Assembly (NCBI RefSeq): GCF_017654315.1 | Contig: NZ_CP072203.1 | Location: forward strand, 682,001-746,000 | Origin: Gordonia polyisoprenivorans | Lineage (GTDB): Bacteria; Actinomycetota; Actinomycetes; Mycobacteriales; Mycobacteriaceae | Reading direction: 5' to 3' | Length of the DNA stretch: 64,000 nucleotides | Shown here: piece after piece, positions 7,547-16,580 of the stretch | Layout of the letters: every line of letters begins with the position of its first letter | How positions within the stretch are numbered: the first letter of the stretch is position 1 | The notes under the pieces: model-generated | The model's input: only the letters and a program-made list of their open reading frames with translations | Database searches by the model: none | What the model was told of the DNA's origin: nothing | Translations under genes and position numbers: made by a program

Positions 7547-9496
7547 ATGACGGCAAGCATCACACCCGGCCTGGACCCCGCAGGCCTCGACGCCGACCGT
7601 CTGCGCACGGCAGTCCGCGCGGGCAACATTCCGACGTTGATCGCGATCCTGGTGGAGATGACCGGCGACGACCGCTGGCTCTCCGAGCGATACCGGCCGA
7701 CACGGTCACGTGGAATGGACGACAACAGCAGCGGGGGACTCGATGCCGATGTGCAGCGGGAGATCTGCGACGCGGTGACCGACGCCGTACTCGCCTGGGA
7801 TGCGGCCGGCCGGCCCAAGCGGGTGCCGCCGAGCGCCGACCTCGTCGCCGCCGTTCTCGACTTCACCGCCGGTGAGCCGGTGCCCTATGAGTTCAGCCCG
7901 ATGATGGCCGAGATCGTCGGCGGGCACACGACCGTCGACGCCCCGTCCGCGCCCGACACCACGACGGCGGGTCTGTCGGCGGTGGTCATCGGGGCCGGCG
8001 TCGCGGGGATGCTCATGTCGGTGCAGCTGAGCGCCGCCGGGATCCGACACATCATCCTGGAGAAGAACGACGAGGTCGGCGGATCATGGTGGGAGAACCG
8101 GTATCCCGGAGCCGGAGTGGATACCCCGAGCTATCTGTACTGCATCTCCGGATTCGATCATGACTGGTCGACACATTTCGGGAAGCGGGACGAGGTGCAG
8201 CAGTACCTGGCCGCGTACGCAGATCGTCATTCGATCCGCGACCGGGTCCGCTTCGGCGTGGAGGTCGAGTCCGCGATCTATGACGCGGACGCCCAGCAGT
8301 GGACGGTGACGGCCCGACAGGGCGACGGCGGCACTGAGGTGTTGCAGGCAAACCTGGTGATCAGCGCAGTGGGACTGCTCAATCGGCCCAAGACGCCGGA
8401 CCTTCCCGGAATGGACACCTTCGGTGGCGAGATCTTCCACTCCGCGCACTGGCCGGCACATCTCGACGAGCCGGGCGCGTTGCGTGGCAAACGAGTGGCC
8501 ATCGTCGGCTCCGGCGCGAGCGCGATGCAGATCGGCCCGGCGATCGTCGACGAGGTGGCCTCACTGGCGGTTTTCCAACGGTCGCCGCAATGGATCGCCC
8601 CCAATGACGACTACTTCTCGCCTGTGGGCGACGACGTGCACTGGCTGATGAATCACGTACCGGGTTACCGGGAATGGTATCGAGCCAGATTGTCGTGGAT
8701 CTTCAACGACAAGGTGCATTCGACCCTGCAACGCGATCCCGCCTGGGAGGAACCGACCGTCTCGATCAACGGTGCCAACCACGGCCACCGCCGGTTCTAT
8801 GAGCGCTACCTGCGTGAGCAACTCGGCGATCGAGACGATCTGATCGCGCTGTCGACACCGGATTACCCGCCGTTCGGCAAACGCATGCTGCTCGACAATG
8901 GCTGGTATGCGATGCTGCGCCGACCCCACGTGCAGTTGGTGCCGCACGCCGTCACCGAGATCACGCCGACCGGCCTCGTCGACGCGGCGGGCGTGGAGCA
9001 CGACGCCGACATCATCGTTTTCGCAACGGGTTTCCACAGTGACCGCTTCCTGTACCCGATGGAGGTTCGCGGCCGCAGCGGTCGGTCGACGGTACAGGTG
9101 TGGGGTGAAAACGACGCCCACGCTTACCTCGGGATCACCGCCCCCGACTTTCCCAACCTGTTCATCCTCACCGGACCCAACACCGCACTCGGCCACGGCG
9201 GGAGCTTCATCAGCATCCTGGAGTGCCAGGTCCGGTACGTGCGCTCGGCGATCGATCTGATGCTGCGCAACAAGATCGGCGCCCTGGAGGTGAGATCCGA
9301 TGTCACCGACGAGTACAACCGGGCCGTCGACGCCGCGCATGCCCAGATGGTGTGGACGCATCCGGCGATGACCAACTGGTACCGAAACTCCGACGGTCGA
9401 GTGGTGGCGGTACTGCCGTGGCGGATCATCGACTACTGGAAGATGACCCGAGCGATCGACGACGACGACTTCTGTGCCGAGCCGAGAAACTGCTGA
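7547..9496 (+). CDS. 4-hydroxyacetophenone monooxygenase-like Baeyer-Villiger monooxygenase
   Basis: Type I flavin Baeyer-Villiger monooxygenase, 649 residues, inserting oxygen next to a carbonyl with NADPH and FAD. The roughly 140-residue N-terminal extension before the first Rossmann motif (GAGVAG, residues 149-154) matches the HAPMO subgroup. WENRYPGAGVD follows, then the fingerprint FGGEIFHSAHWP near residue 295 and the NADPH Rossmann GSGASA near 320. VFATGF closes the second FAD-binding part. It is divergent from the ligase/racemase operon and shares regulatory DNA with it. No Shine-Dalgarno is visible; the operator abuts the start codon. The substrate (aryl or cyclic ketone) cannot be told from sequence. 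Confidence 0.85.
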   Translation: MTASITPGLDPAGLDADRLRTAVRAGNIPTLIAILVEMTGDDRWLSERYRPTRSRGMDDNSSGGLDADVQREICDAVTDAVLAWDAAGRPKRVPPSADLVAAVLDFTAGEPVPYEFSPMMAEIVGGHTTVDAPSAPDTTTAGLSAVVIGAGVAGMLMSVQLSAAGIRHIILEKNDEVGGSWWENRYPGAGVDTPSYLYCISGFDHDWSTHFGKRDEVQQYLAAYADRHSIRDRVRFGVEVESAIYDADAQQWTVTARQGDGGTEVLQANLVISAVGLLNRPKTPDLPGMDTFGGEIFHSAHWPAHLDEPGALRGKRVAIVGSGASAMQIGPAIVDEVASLAVFQRSPQWIAPNDDYFSPVGDDVHWLMNHVPGYREWYRARLSWIFNDKVHSTLQRDPAWEEPTVSINGANHGHRRFYERYLREQLGDRDDLIALSTPDYPPFGKRMLLDNGWYAMLRRPHVQLVPHAVTEITPTGLVDAAGVEHDADIIVFATGFHSDRFLYPMEVRGRSGRSTVQVWGENDAHAYLGITAPDFPNLFILTGPNTALGHGGSFISILECQVRYVRSAIDLMLRNKIGALEVRSDVTDEYNRAVDAAHAQMVWTHPAMTNWYRNSDGRVVAVLPWRIIDYWKMTRAIDDDDFCAEPRNC

Positions 9497-9645
9497 GCAT
9501 GAGTGGCCTGCGTGTGCGAGTATCTGTGCCCGATGAGGTGGAGATAGTGCAAACACTCACGCTCACAACGGTATTGGAGCAGCGAGGTCCGGCTCCACGG
9601 TGATCCGCATCGGCGAGTGCCTGGATACGCAGTGCCACAGTCGAG

Positions 9646-9936
9646 TCAGGCGCGGTAGGCGTGAGCGCGGTGGTCGATTCTGACGATGATGATCGTGTGG
9701 CCGGAATCGTCGATGCGGAGCAGGATGCGATAGTCGCCGCGGCGGGCACTACGGAGGCCTTCGAGTTGGTCGCGCAACGGCTTGCCGAGCCGGTGGGGGT
9801 TTTCGGCAAGGGGGCCGGAGATGAACTCGATGACGGCGTGGACGATCCGGGAGGGGAGTCGCTCGAGGTCGCGACGGGCTGGGGATGCGACCTCGACCCG
9901 GTACGGGTCGGGCGAGCAGCCGGGGTCCTCGCTCAT
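9646..9936 (-). CDS. RelE/ParE-family toxin
   Basis: A 96-residue type II toxin. The fold is RelE-like: YRVEVASPARRDLERLP, then ENPHRLGKPLRDQLEGLRSARRGDYRILLRIDD and IVRIDHRAHAYR, with the basic residues expected in ribosome-dependent mRNA interferases. The ATG overlaps the upstream antitoxin stop by four bases (ATGA), so synthesis is coupled. As is usual for the family, the complex probably represses its own promoter. It sits back-to-back with the SWIM-led five-gene cassette. Confidence 0.85.
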   Translation of the reverse strand: MSEDPGCSPDPYRVEVASPARRDLERLPSRIVHAVIEFISGPLAENPHRLGKPLRDQLEGLRSARRGDYRILLRIDDSGHTIIIVRIDHRAHAYRA

Positions 9937-10208
9937 TCGGGCGGCATGCCGTGTTCGGCGCGCAAATCCTCGAGAGAAGTCGTGTGGCCGGCCGAGTACT
10001 CGGCGTCGGCAGTAGCCATGTCGTCGCGGGTCCCGGACCTCGAGAGCCAGTAGATCGTCTCGTGCAGCGATTCGAGGTCGTCGGCCGACATGAGCACCGC
10101 AGCCGGTTTGCCGTGTTTGGTGATCGTGATGATGTCGTGCGTGGTCGCGGCGCTGTCGATGAGCGCCGAGAGCTTGTCCTTGGCTTCACCGAGTGGCACT
10201 GTCGTCAT
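9933..10208 (-). CDS. Phd/YefM-family antitoxin
   Basis: A 91-residue antitoxin. The N-terminal DNA-binding half is MTTVPLGEAKDKLSALIDSA followed by IITITKHGKPAAVLMSADDLESL, the standard Phd/YefM pattern; the acidic C-terminal half (TSLEDLRAEHG) should wrap the toxin. I start at the ATG at 10208, not further upstream, because the family N-terminus begins there. First gene of a two-gene operon with the RelE-type toxin. Confidence 0.85.
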   Translation of the reverse strand: MTTVPLGEAKDKLSALIDSAATTHDIITITKHGKPAAVLMSADDLESLHETIYWLSRSGTRDDMATADAEYSAGHTTSLEDLRAEHGMPPE

Positions 10209-10325
10209 GAATCGATTCCAGCCGCAGAAATAGCGTTCCACTAGCCATACATCTAGCCGCAACCGGTACTGGTTCTCGCCGACCAACGTCAATCACCGAG
10301 CGGATAGCTGTCGAGTGACGACGGT

Positions 10326-10403
10326 CGCCCACCCGGATGACACTGACCACCACCCATGGTGCACGTCAGTGAACTGTGGTTGATTGTCTGCCATGGGTGG
10401 GCG
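10326..10403. promoter_or_regulatory. Inverted repeats embracing the start of the SWIM gene
   Basis: CCACCCATGG at 10350-10359 is repeated inverted as CCATGGGTGG at 10391-10400, and the ATG of the SWIM gene (10393) is inside the second arm. A second, mutually exclusive pairing exists: CGCCCACCC at 10326-10334 with GGGTGGGCG at 10395-10403. No Shine-Dalgarno is visible. This may be an operator or an RNA hairpin hiding the start codon. Confidence 0.45.
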
Positions 10404-11724
10404 ATGGTCGGCGGATCAGGTGTTGGCGCTCGCACCCGACGCGTCGTCGGTCAAGGCCGGCCAGAAACTCGCCACCCCCACCCCGTGGACGGGCACCGGC
10501 GCCACCGACACCCTGGTCTGGGGCCTGTGCAAGGGCAGCGGAAAGACGCCGTATCAAACGATCGTCGACATCGGCGCGCCCGCCTACAAATGCTCATGTC
10601 CGTCACGCAAATTCCCGTGTAAACACGCACTCGGACTGCTGTTGCTGTGGTCGCAGAACGAAGTCCCCGACGCCGCCCAACCCGCCGACTACGCCGCGGC
10701 ATGGCAGGCCGGACGTGCCGATCGCGCGACCAAGAAATCCGCCGAACCGTCCGCGCCGAAAGATCCCGACCGCGCCGCCAAGACCGCCGCGCAGCGCGTC
10801 GAAAGGGTTCGCTCCGGTATCGACGAACTACAGCTGTGGCTGACCGATCAGGTCGGCAACGGCCTCGCCGGTGCGGAGATCGACGCCTACCGACGATTCG
10901 ACGCCGTCGCCGCACGGCTCGTCGACGCCCAGGCGCCCGGACTGGCCACCCGCGTCCGACGCCTGCCCGCGCTGTTCTCCGGCGTTGATTCCGCCGCGGT
11001 CGACTGGCCCGCCCGCCTCCTCGAAGAGCTGGGCCGCCTGTGGTCGTTGAGCGTCGCCCACCAACGCCTCGACGAACTCCCCGACGACCTCGCGGCCACC
11101 GTCCGCAGACACGTCGGCTATCCGACAGCCAAAGCTGACGTACTCGCCGCCGACGGAATCGCCGACACCTGGTTGTGCGTGGGCCGCCGCGACACCGACG
11201 AGGATGGCCTGCTGAGCCGACGCACCTGGCTGTGGGGCGCCACCTCGCGCCGCTACGGCATGGTGCTCGACTACGCGCCCACCGGCGCGACCCTGCCACT
11301 GCGACCGGTCACCGGCGAGGCGATCGCCACCACCATGCACTTCTACCCGGGCACACCACGCCTGCGATGCGTCTACGACGACACCACACCACCATCGGAT
11401 GCACCGTCCGCCGACCCCGTCGGCACACTGGAGCCGATGACCCTCACCGCCGCCCGACACGTCCGCGCCCGCGCGATCGCCGACGACCCGTGGGCACAGA
11501 CCTGGCCGGTCCTCGTCTCCGGCCGGCTCGGCCGCACCGACGACGCGACGCCCGCGCTCATCGACGCCGACACCACCGCGGTCCCGCTCACCGGCCTCGC
11601 CGATCGGTGGTCGCTGCTGCTCGCGCTCACCGGCGGCGCACACGTCGCTGTGTTCGGTGACCTCGGCCCGCAGGGACTCGACGTGGCGTCGGTGCTGGTG
11701 GACGGCACGGTGATCGGACTGTGA
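10393..11724 (+). CDS. SWIM zinc-finger protein, first gene of the MoxR-VWA cassette
   Basis: A 443-residue protein with an N-terminal SWIM zinc finger: C67-x-C69, then C76-x-H78 in YKCSCPSRKFPCKHALGLLLLW. SWIM fingers bind DNA or protein. The middle (about 110-200) is helical, with a Lys/Ala-rich linker; the C-terminal part resembles no domain I can name but is conserved with this cassette. The ATG at 10393 is chosen over an in-frame TTG nine bases upstream. The stop overlaps the DUF5691 start as GTGA. The function is unknown; a substrate- or nucleic-acid-recognition subunit for the downstream MoxR ATPase is inference. Confidence 0.8.
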   Translation: MGGRWSADQVLALAPDASSVKAGQKLATPTPWTGTGATDTLVWGLCKGSGKTPYQTIVDIGAPAYKCSCPSRKFPCKHALGLLLLWSQNEVPDAAQPADYAAAWQAGRADRATKKSAEPSAPKDPDRAAKTAAQRVERVRSGIDELQLWLTDQVGNGLAGAEIDAYRRFDAVAARLVDAQAPGLATRVRRLPALFSGVDSAAVDWPARLLEELGRLWSLSVAHQRLDELPDDLAATVRRHVGYPTAKADVLAADGIADTWLCVGRRDTDEDGLLSRRTWLWGATSRRYGMVLDYAPTGATLPLRPVTGEAIATTMHFYPGTPRLRCVYDDTTPPSDAPSADPVGTLEPMTLTAARHVRARAIADDPWAQTWPVLVSGRLGRTDDATPALIDADTTAVPLTGLADRWSLLLALTGGAHVAVFGDLGPQGLDVASVLVDGTVIGL

Positions 11725-13199
11725 GCACCTGGGACGAGGTGGTGTCGGCGGCGCTGGTGGGCGTACGCACCCGACCGATCGGACTCGCCGGCGCCGACCC
11801 GCTCATCGGTGAGCACCTCACCGCCGACACCCTCGACCCGGCGGTGCTCAGCCTGCAAATGGCCGCATTGACCGCTGCAGCACGCACCGCGACAGGATGT
11901 GAAACATTCAGCGCCATAGCCATTCCCGAGGAACCCGACGATCCACGGCCTCCGATGTCGGCACTGGCCGCCGCGTACGCCGAGCGAGCACTCACGCTGT
12001 CGCCGGGGATGGCGAAGTGGTGCCTGCAACGGCTCGCGGCGTCGGGTCTGCGCCCGCCGCCGTCGATGCTGCCCGACCTGCTGCGACGCACCGCACGATC
12101 TGCCGACGTCCGCCCGGCGATCACCGTGATCGTCGGCCCCCGCGGCCGGTGGCTCGCCCGTCACGCGCCCGAGCTGAAAGCGGCTTTCGACGACGCCGCA
12201 ACCCTCACCGTCACAGATGATCTCGACGACTCGGACTGGACCCACGGCGAACTCGCCGACCGCGTGGCGTACCTCACCGCACTGCGCGACCGTGACCCCG
12301 ACGCCGCCCGCGAACTCCTCGCGTCCGGCTGGGCGACGGAGAGCGGACCGGACCGGGAACTGTTGCTGCCCCTCCTCGCTCGTCGGTTGTCGGCAGCCGA
12401 CGAGGACTTCCTCGAACGCGCGCTTGACGATCGTCGTGCCAAGGTGCGTGCCAGTGCCGCGGAGATCCTCGACCACCTCGACGGGTCGGCGCACCGACAA
12501 CGCCTGATCGCCGCGGCGAGTGCCCTCCTCGAACTCGGCACGCAACGACGAGGGCTCGTTCGCCGCCACATCGTGCGCGTCACCCTGCCCACCGCACCCG
12601 ATCCCGCGCTGGCCCGCGACGGGATCTCCTTGACCGCGCCCCGCGGTATCGGACTCGGCAGACATGTCCTGACGCAACTGGTCTCGAGAATCCCGCCGCG
12701 ATCGTGGGAGGAGTACTTCGAGCTGTCACCCGACGAGATCGTCGCCGCGATCGACCCCGACGAGATCGGGCTGATCCACGGACTGTGCACGGCAGCCGTC
12801 GCCTTTTCCGACTCCCGCTGGGCCACGGCGCTTCTCGCCCAACGCGAAGCGTTGCCAATGGTGGTGTCGCTCGCGGATCGGCAGGTCGTCATCGACACAT
12901 TCGCGGCGCTGACGGTGGAGCGGCAGCTCGTCGCCCTCGGTGCTCTGCCGTCGCCGTGGCCGGAAGCGCTGGCGCGCAGCGCATTCACCGCTGTCCTGAA
13001 GATGGTGGTGAGCCAGAAGTTCATTCCGCGCGCCACCGCCACCTGGTTCGACATGTTGGCAACCGGACTACCCGCCACCGATACCTGGCGGGCGACGGTC
13101 GACGCCGCGCGGGAGACTTATCCGGTCGTGACCACCCAACTTGCCACGCTCGCCGAGGCGCTACGCATCCGATCCGTCCTAGATAGGGAGCTTGAGTGA
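11721..13199 (+). CDS. DUF5691-type protein
   Basis: A 492-residue, largely helical protein I assign to DUF5691 by its length, its opening (WDEVVSAALVGVRTRP) and its place in the cassette. The region around residues 215-260 (LLPLLARRLSAADEDFLERALDDRRAKVRASAAEIL) reads like HEAT-type helical repeats, which suggests a scaffold. No catalytic motif is visible. Its GTG start and its stop each overlap a neighbour by four bases, so it is stoichiometrically coupled to the SWIM protein and the MoxR ATPase. The biochemical role is unknown. Confidence 0.75.
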   Translation: MSTWDEVVSAALVGVRTRPIGLAGADPLIGEHLTADTLDPAVLSLQMAALTAAARTATGCETFSAIAIPEEPDDPRPPMSALAAAYAERALTLSPGMAKWCLQRLAASGLRPPPSMLPDLLRRTARSADVRPAITVIVGPRGRWLARHAPELKAAFDDAATLTVTDDLDDSDWTHGELADRVAYLTALRDRDPDAARELLASGWATESGPDRELLLPLLARRLSAADEDFLERALDDRRAKVRASAAEILDHLDGSAHRQRLIAAASALLELGTQRRGLVRRHIVRVTLPTAPDPALARDGISLTAPRGIGLGRHVLTQLVSRIPPRSWEEYFELSPDEIVAAIDPDEIGLIHGLCTAAVAFSDSRWATALLAQREALPMVVSLADRQVVIDTFAALTVERQLVALGALPSPWPEALARSAFTAVLKMVVSQKFIPRATATWFDMLATGLPATDTWRATVDAARETYPVVTTQLATLAEALRIRSVLDRELE

Positions 13200-14287
13200 C
13201 CACCGACAACGAACTCCTCCGCCCACACGCCGAGCAGCTCTACGCCGCAGAGCTGGAAGCGTTGGCCCGCACCGATACCGCCGCCCGACCGGCCAGCTGG
13301 CTGCTGTCGCCGTCGGCGGTCGTCACCTACCTACTCGGCGGCACCCTCGACGACGGCACCGTCATCACCCCGAAGTACATCGGGCCACGCCGCATCATGG
13401 AAGTGGCGGTGGCGACCCTGGCCACCGACCGCGCCCTGCTGCTCCTCGGCGTGCCCGGCACTGCCAAAACCTGGGTGTCCGAACATCTCTCCGCGGCCAT
13501 CAGCGAAACCTCGACGCTGCTCGTACAAGGCACCGCAGGCACACCGGAGGAAGCGATCCGGTACGGCTGGAACTACGCCCGGCTCATCGCCGAAGGACCG
13601 TCGACCGAGGCGCTGGTGCCTTCGCCGATCATGATCGCCATGCAGCAGGGCAAGATCGCGCGCCTCGAAGAACTGACACGCATCCCCTCCGACGTGCAGG
13701 ACGCGCTCATCACGATCCTGTCGGAGAAGACGCTCCCGATCCCCGAACTCGGCATGGAAGTGCAGGCCACCAAGGGATTCAGCGTCATCGCCACCGCCAA
13801 CGACCGGGACCGCGGCGTCAACGACCTCTCCTCGGCGCTCCGCCGACGCTTCAACACGGTCGTGCTGCCGCTGCCCGCCAGCGCCGACGAAGAAGTCTCC
13901 ATCGTCACCCAACGCGTTGCCGCACTGGGCAAGACACTGGAACTACCCGACCTGCCCACCGCCGCCGACGAGATCCGCCGCGTGGTGACCGTCTTCCGCG
14001 AACTGCGGTCCGGGGTCACCGAGGACGGCCGCGCCAAGGTCAAAACACCCAGCGGGACCCTCTCGACCGCGGAGGCCATCTCGGTGATCACCCACGGCAT
14101 CGCCATGTCGGCGCACTTCGGCGACGGTGTGCTGCGCCCCGCCGACGTCGCCGCCGGAATCCAGGGCGCGGTCATCAAGGACCCGTCCGCCGACGCCGTC
14201 GTCTGGACCGAATACCTGGAAAGCGTTGTGCGCGAACGCGACGACTGGGCCGACTTCTACCGTGCCGCCCGATCGGCACTGAGCTGA
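13196..14287 (+). CDS. MoxR-type AAA+ ATPase
   Basis: A 363-residue AAA+ protein of the MoxR group. The Walker A motif is GVPGTAKT (85-92). The Walker B position reads KIARLEEL (153-160), with Glu-Glu instead of the usual Asp-Glu. Sensor 1 is IATAND near 202 and SSALRRRF holds the candidate arginine finger (about 216-218). MoxR ATPases typically act with VWA proteins to remodel or mature metal-dependent targets, and such a VWA protein is encoded two genes downstream. A GGGAG Shine-Dalgarno precedes the GTG start, which overlaps the DUF5691 stop as GTGA. It is the likely motor of the cassette. Confidence 0.9.
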   Translation: MTTDNELLRPHAEQLYAAELEALARTDTAARPASWLLSPSAVVTYLLGGTLDDGTVITPKYIGPRRIMEVAVATLATDRALLLLGVPGTAKTWVSEHLSAAISETSTLLVQGTAGTPEEAIRYGWNYARLIAEGPSTEALVPSPIMIAMQQGKIARLEELTRIPSDVQDALITILSEKTLPIPELGMEVQATKGFSVIATANDRDRGVNDLSSALRRRFNTVVLPLPASADEEVSIVTQRVAALGKTLELPDLPTAADEIRRVVTVFRELRSGVTEDGRAKVKTPSGTLSTAEAISVITHGIAMSAHFGDGVLRPADVAAGIQGAVIKDPSADAVVWTEYLESVVRERDDWADFYRAARSALS

Positions 14288-14291
14288 GCAC

Positions 14292-16580
14292 ATGCCACCC
14301 ACCACCGTCGAGGTCCTCAGCGCACCCGCCGTGGCTCCGGGTACCTATGTGCTCGGCATCCGCCATCACGGTCCCGGTTCGGCGCGAGCGGTTCTCGGTG
14401 AACTCGACCGCATCCGGCCCGACGCCGTGCTCATCGAGGGTCCGGCCGACGCGTCGGACCTGATCGCCGCCATCGCCGACCCCGGAATGACGCCGCCGGT
14501 CGCGCTCCTCGGCTACGCCGCCGACGACCCGTCCCGCGCCGCGTTCTGGCCGTTCGCCGAGTTCTCCCCGGAATGGCAGGCGATGCGGTGGGCCACCCGG
14601 GCAGGTGTGCCCGTCGAGTTCTGTGACCTGCCGACCTCCCTCGTCCTGGCCCATCACGCCGGACCGGTTGATCGGGACCAGGAGTTCGACCCCACACGCG
14701 CCGACCCGATCGGACGGCTCGCCGCTGATCCGATCGGCCGGCTCGCCGCCGCGGCCGGCTACAGCGATCCCGAACGCTGGTGGGACGACGTCGTCGAAAC
14801 CCGTGGCGAAACCGGCGGATTCGAGGCGATCGCCGACGCCATGACCGCACTGCGCGACGACGAGACACTCATCGAGGCCGACGAACCGAATCCCGAACGC
14901 CTGCATGAGGCACGCCGCGAGGCCCACATGCGGCAGGTGCTCCGCAAGACACTCAAGGCGCCCGGCACGGAGCGCGTGGTGATCGTCTGCGGGGCATGGC
15001 ATGTCCCGGCGGTGTCCGGGAAACTCCCACCCGCCGTCGCCGACACCCGGCTACTCAAGGGGATGCCCAAGGTCCGCAGCCGGGTGGCGTGGGTGCCGTG
15101 GACTCACTCCCGCCTCGCCAGCGCATCCGGCTACGCCGCCGGCGTCATCTCACCGGGCTGGTACCACCATCTGTTCGCCACCACCGACGAAGTCGTGGTG
15201 CGCTGGCTCATCCATCAAGCCAACCTGCTGCGGGACAAGGACATCGACGTGTCGTCGGCGCACATCATCGAGACCGCACGCCTCGCCGACGCGCTCGCAC
15301 TGATGCGCCACCGGCCGCTGCCCGGGCTCGCCGAGATCAACGAGGCCACGCTATCGGTGATGTGTCAAGGCGATTCGGGCCTCGCCGACCTCATGTACCG
15401 CGAAGCGGTGATCGGGGAGCGACTCGGCGGCGTCCCCGACGACGCGCCCGTCGTGCCCCTGCAGGCCGACGTGACCGCCGCCGCGAAATCCGCTCGGCTG
15501 AAAATGGATCCGGTCGCCCGGGAACTCGTCGTCGATCTTCGCAAACCCGCCGACAAGGCGAAATCACTGCTGCTGCATCGCCTCGCGATCCTCGGCGTCC
15601 CGTGGGGAACACCCGCCGAGGTGCGGGGAACCGGCACGTTCAAGGAGGGATGGACCCTGGCGTGGCGACCCGAGTTCGTGATCGACGTGGTGATGGCATC
15701 GGTGTGGGGAACCACGGTGCGCGCCGCGGCGACCGCAAAGATCGTCGACCGCGCCGGCCGCGGCGAGTCCCTGGGTGACGTCACCGGCGCGCTCGAGGCG
15801 GCGTTGCCCGCCGAGCTCGTCGACGCAGTGCCCGCGGTGCTCTCCGCACTGGCCGACCGGGTCGCCGTCGACCACGATGTGGCGCAACTGATGTCCGCGC
15901 TGCCGGCGCTGGGACGGGCCCGGCGCTACGGCGATGTCCGCGGCACCGACACCGGTGCACTCGGCGAGGTCGCCTCGTCGTTGCTGCTGCGTATCTGCAT
16001 CGGCATCCCCGGCGCCGTCTCCAACCTCAACGACGACGCCGCCCGCTCGTTCAAGGAGCACGTCGACGCTGTCCACGAGACGGTCGCGTTGCTCTCCGAC
16101 GACGACCGCACCCGGTGGACCGCCGCCGTGCGGATCATCGCCGACCGCACCGACGTCAACGGGCTCCTCGTGGGCCGGGCGACCCGGCTACTGCTCGACG
16201 GCGACCACATCGACACCGTCGACGCCGCGACGCGGGTACGGTTCGCCCTCTCGAGCGGCGCCACGCCGACCGCGAAAGCCCAATGGATCGAGGGCTTCCT
16301 GGGTGACGGTGGACTGTTGCTGGTGCACGATCGGGAATTGCTCGCCGTCCTCGACGGCTGGCTCACCGGGCTGACCGAACAAGACTTCACCGACGTACTT
16401 CCGTTGCTGCGCAGAACCTTCGGTCTGTTCGACCGATCGGTGCGACGCAACATCGGCAACCGTGTCGCCTCCCTTGATCAGAGTCGAGGCAACCAGAATG
16501 CCGACGCCGCCACCACCTTCGACGCCGAGCTCGCCGCGCCCGCGGTGGCCACGATCGCCGCACTCCTGGGGTTGCCATGA
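14292..16580 (+). CDS. DUF5682-type protein with a TraB/EreA-like N-terminal half
   Basis: A 762-residue protein, the largest of the cassette. The N-terminal third shows GIRHHGPGSA (22-31), PDAVLIEGP (43-51) and VVIVCGAWHVPA (229-240). The order of Gly-flanked His, acidic motif and a second Gly/His motif recalls TraB/PrgY/EreA-ChaN hydrolases; this link is my inference. The remaining 500 residues are helix-rich without a motif I know. Residues 138-153 contain a tandem duplication of DPIGRLAA. The ATG lies four bases past the MoxR stop, and its stop overlaps the VWA start as ATGA. It could be the enzymatic effector of the system. Confidence 0.8.
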   Translation: MPPTTVEVLSAPAVAPGTYVLGIRHHGPGSARAVLGELDRIRPDAVLIEGPADASDLIAAIADPGMTPPVALLGYAADDPSRAAFWPFAEFSPEWQAMRWATRAGVPVEFCDLPTSLVLAHHAGPVDRDQEFDPTRADPIGRLAADPIGRLAAAAGYSDPERWWDDVVETRGETGGFEAIADAMTALRDDETLIEADEPNPERLHEARREAHMRQVLRKTLKAPGTERVVIVCGAWHVPAVSGKLPPAVADTRLLKGMPKVRSRVAWVPWTHSRLASASGYAAGVISPGWYHHLFATTDEVVVRWLIHQANLLRDKDIDVSSAHIIETARLADALALMRHRPLPGLAEINEATLSVMCQGDSGLADLMYREAVIGERLGGVPDDAPVVPLQADVTAAAKSARLKMDPVARELVVDLRKPADKAKSLLLHRLAILGVPWGTPAEVRGTGTFKEGWTLAWRPEFVIDVVMASVWGTTVRAAATAKIVDRAGRGESLGDVTGALEAALPAELVDAVPAVLSALADRVAVDHDVAQLMSALPALGRARRYGDVRGTDTGALGEVASSLLLRICIGIPGAVSNLNDDAARSFKEHVDAVHETVALLSDDDRTRWTAAVRIIADRTDVNGLLVGRATRLLLDGDHIDTVDAATRVRFALSSGATPTAKAQWIEGFLGDGGLLLVHDRELLAVLDGWLTGLTEQDFTDVLPLLRRTFGLFDRSVRRNIGNRVASLDQSRGNQNADAATTFDAELAAPAVATIAALLGLP

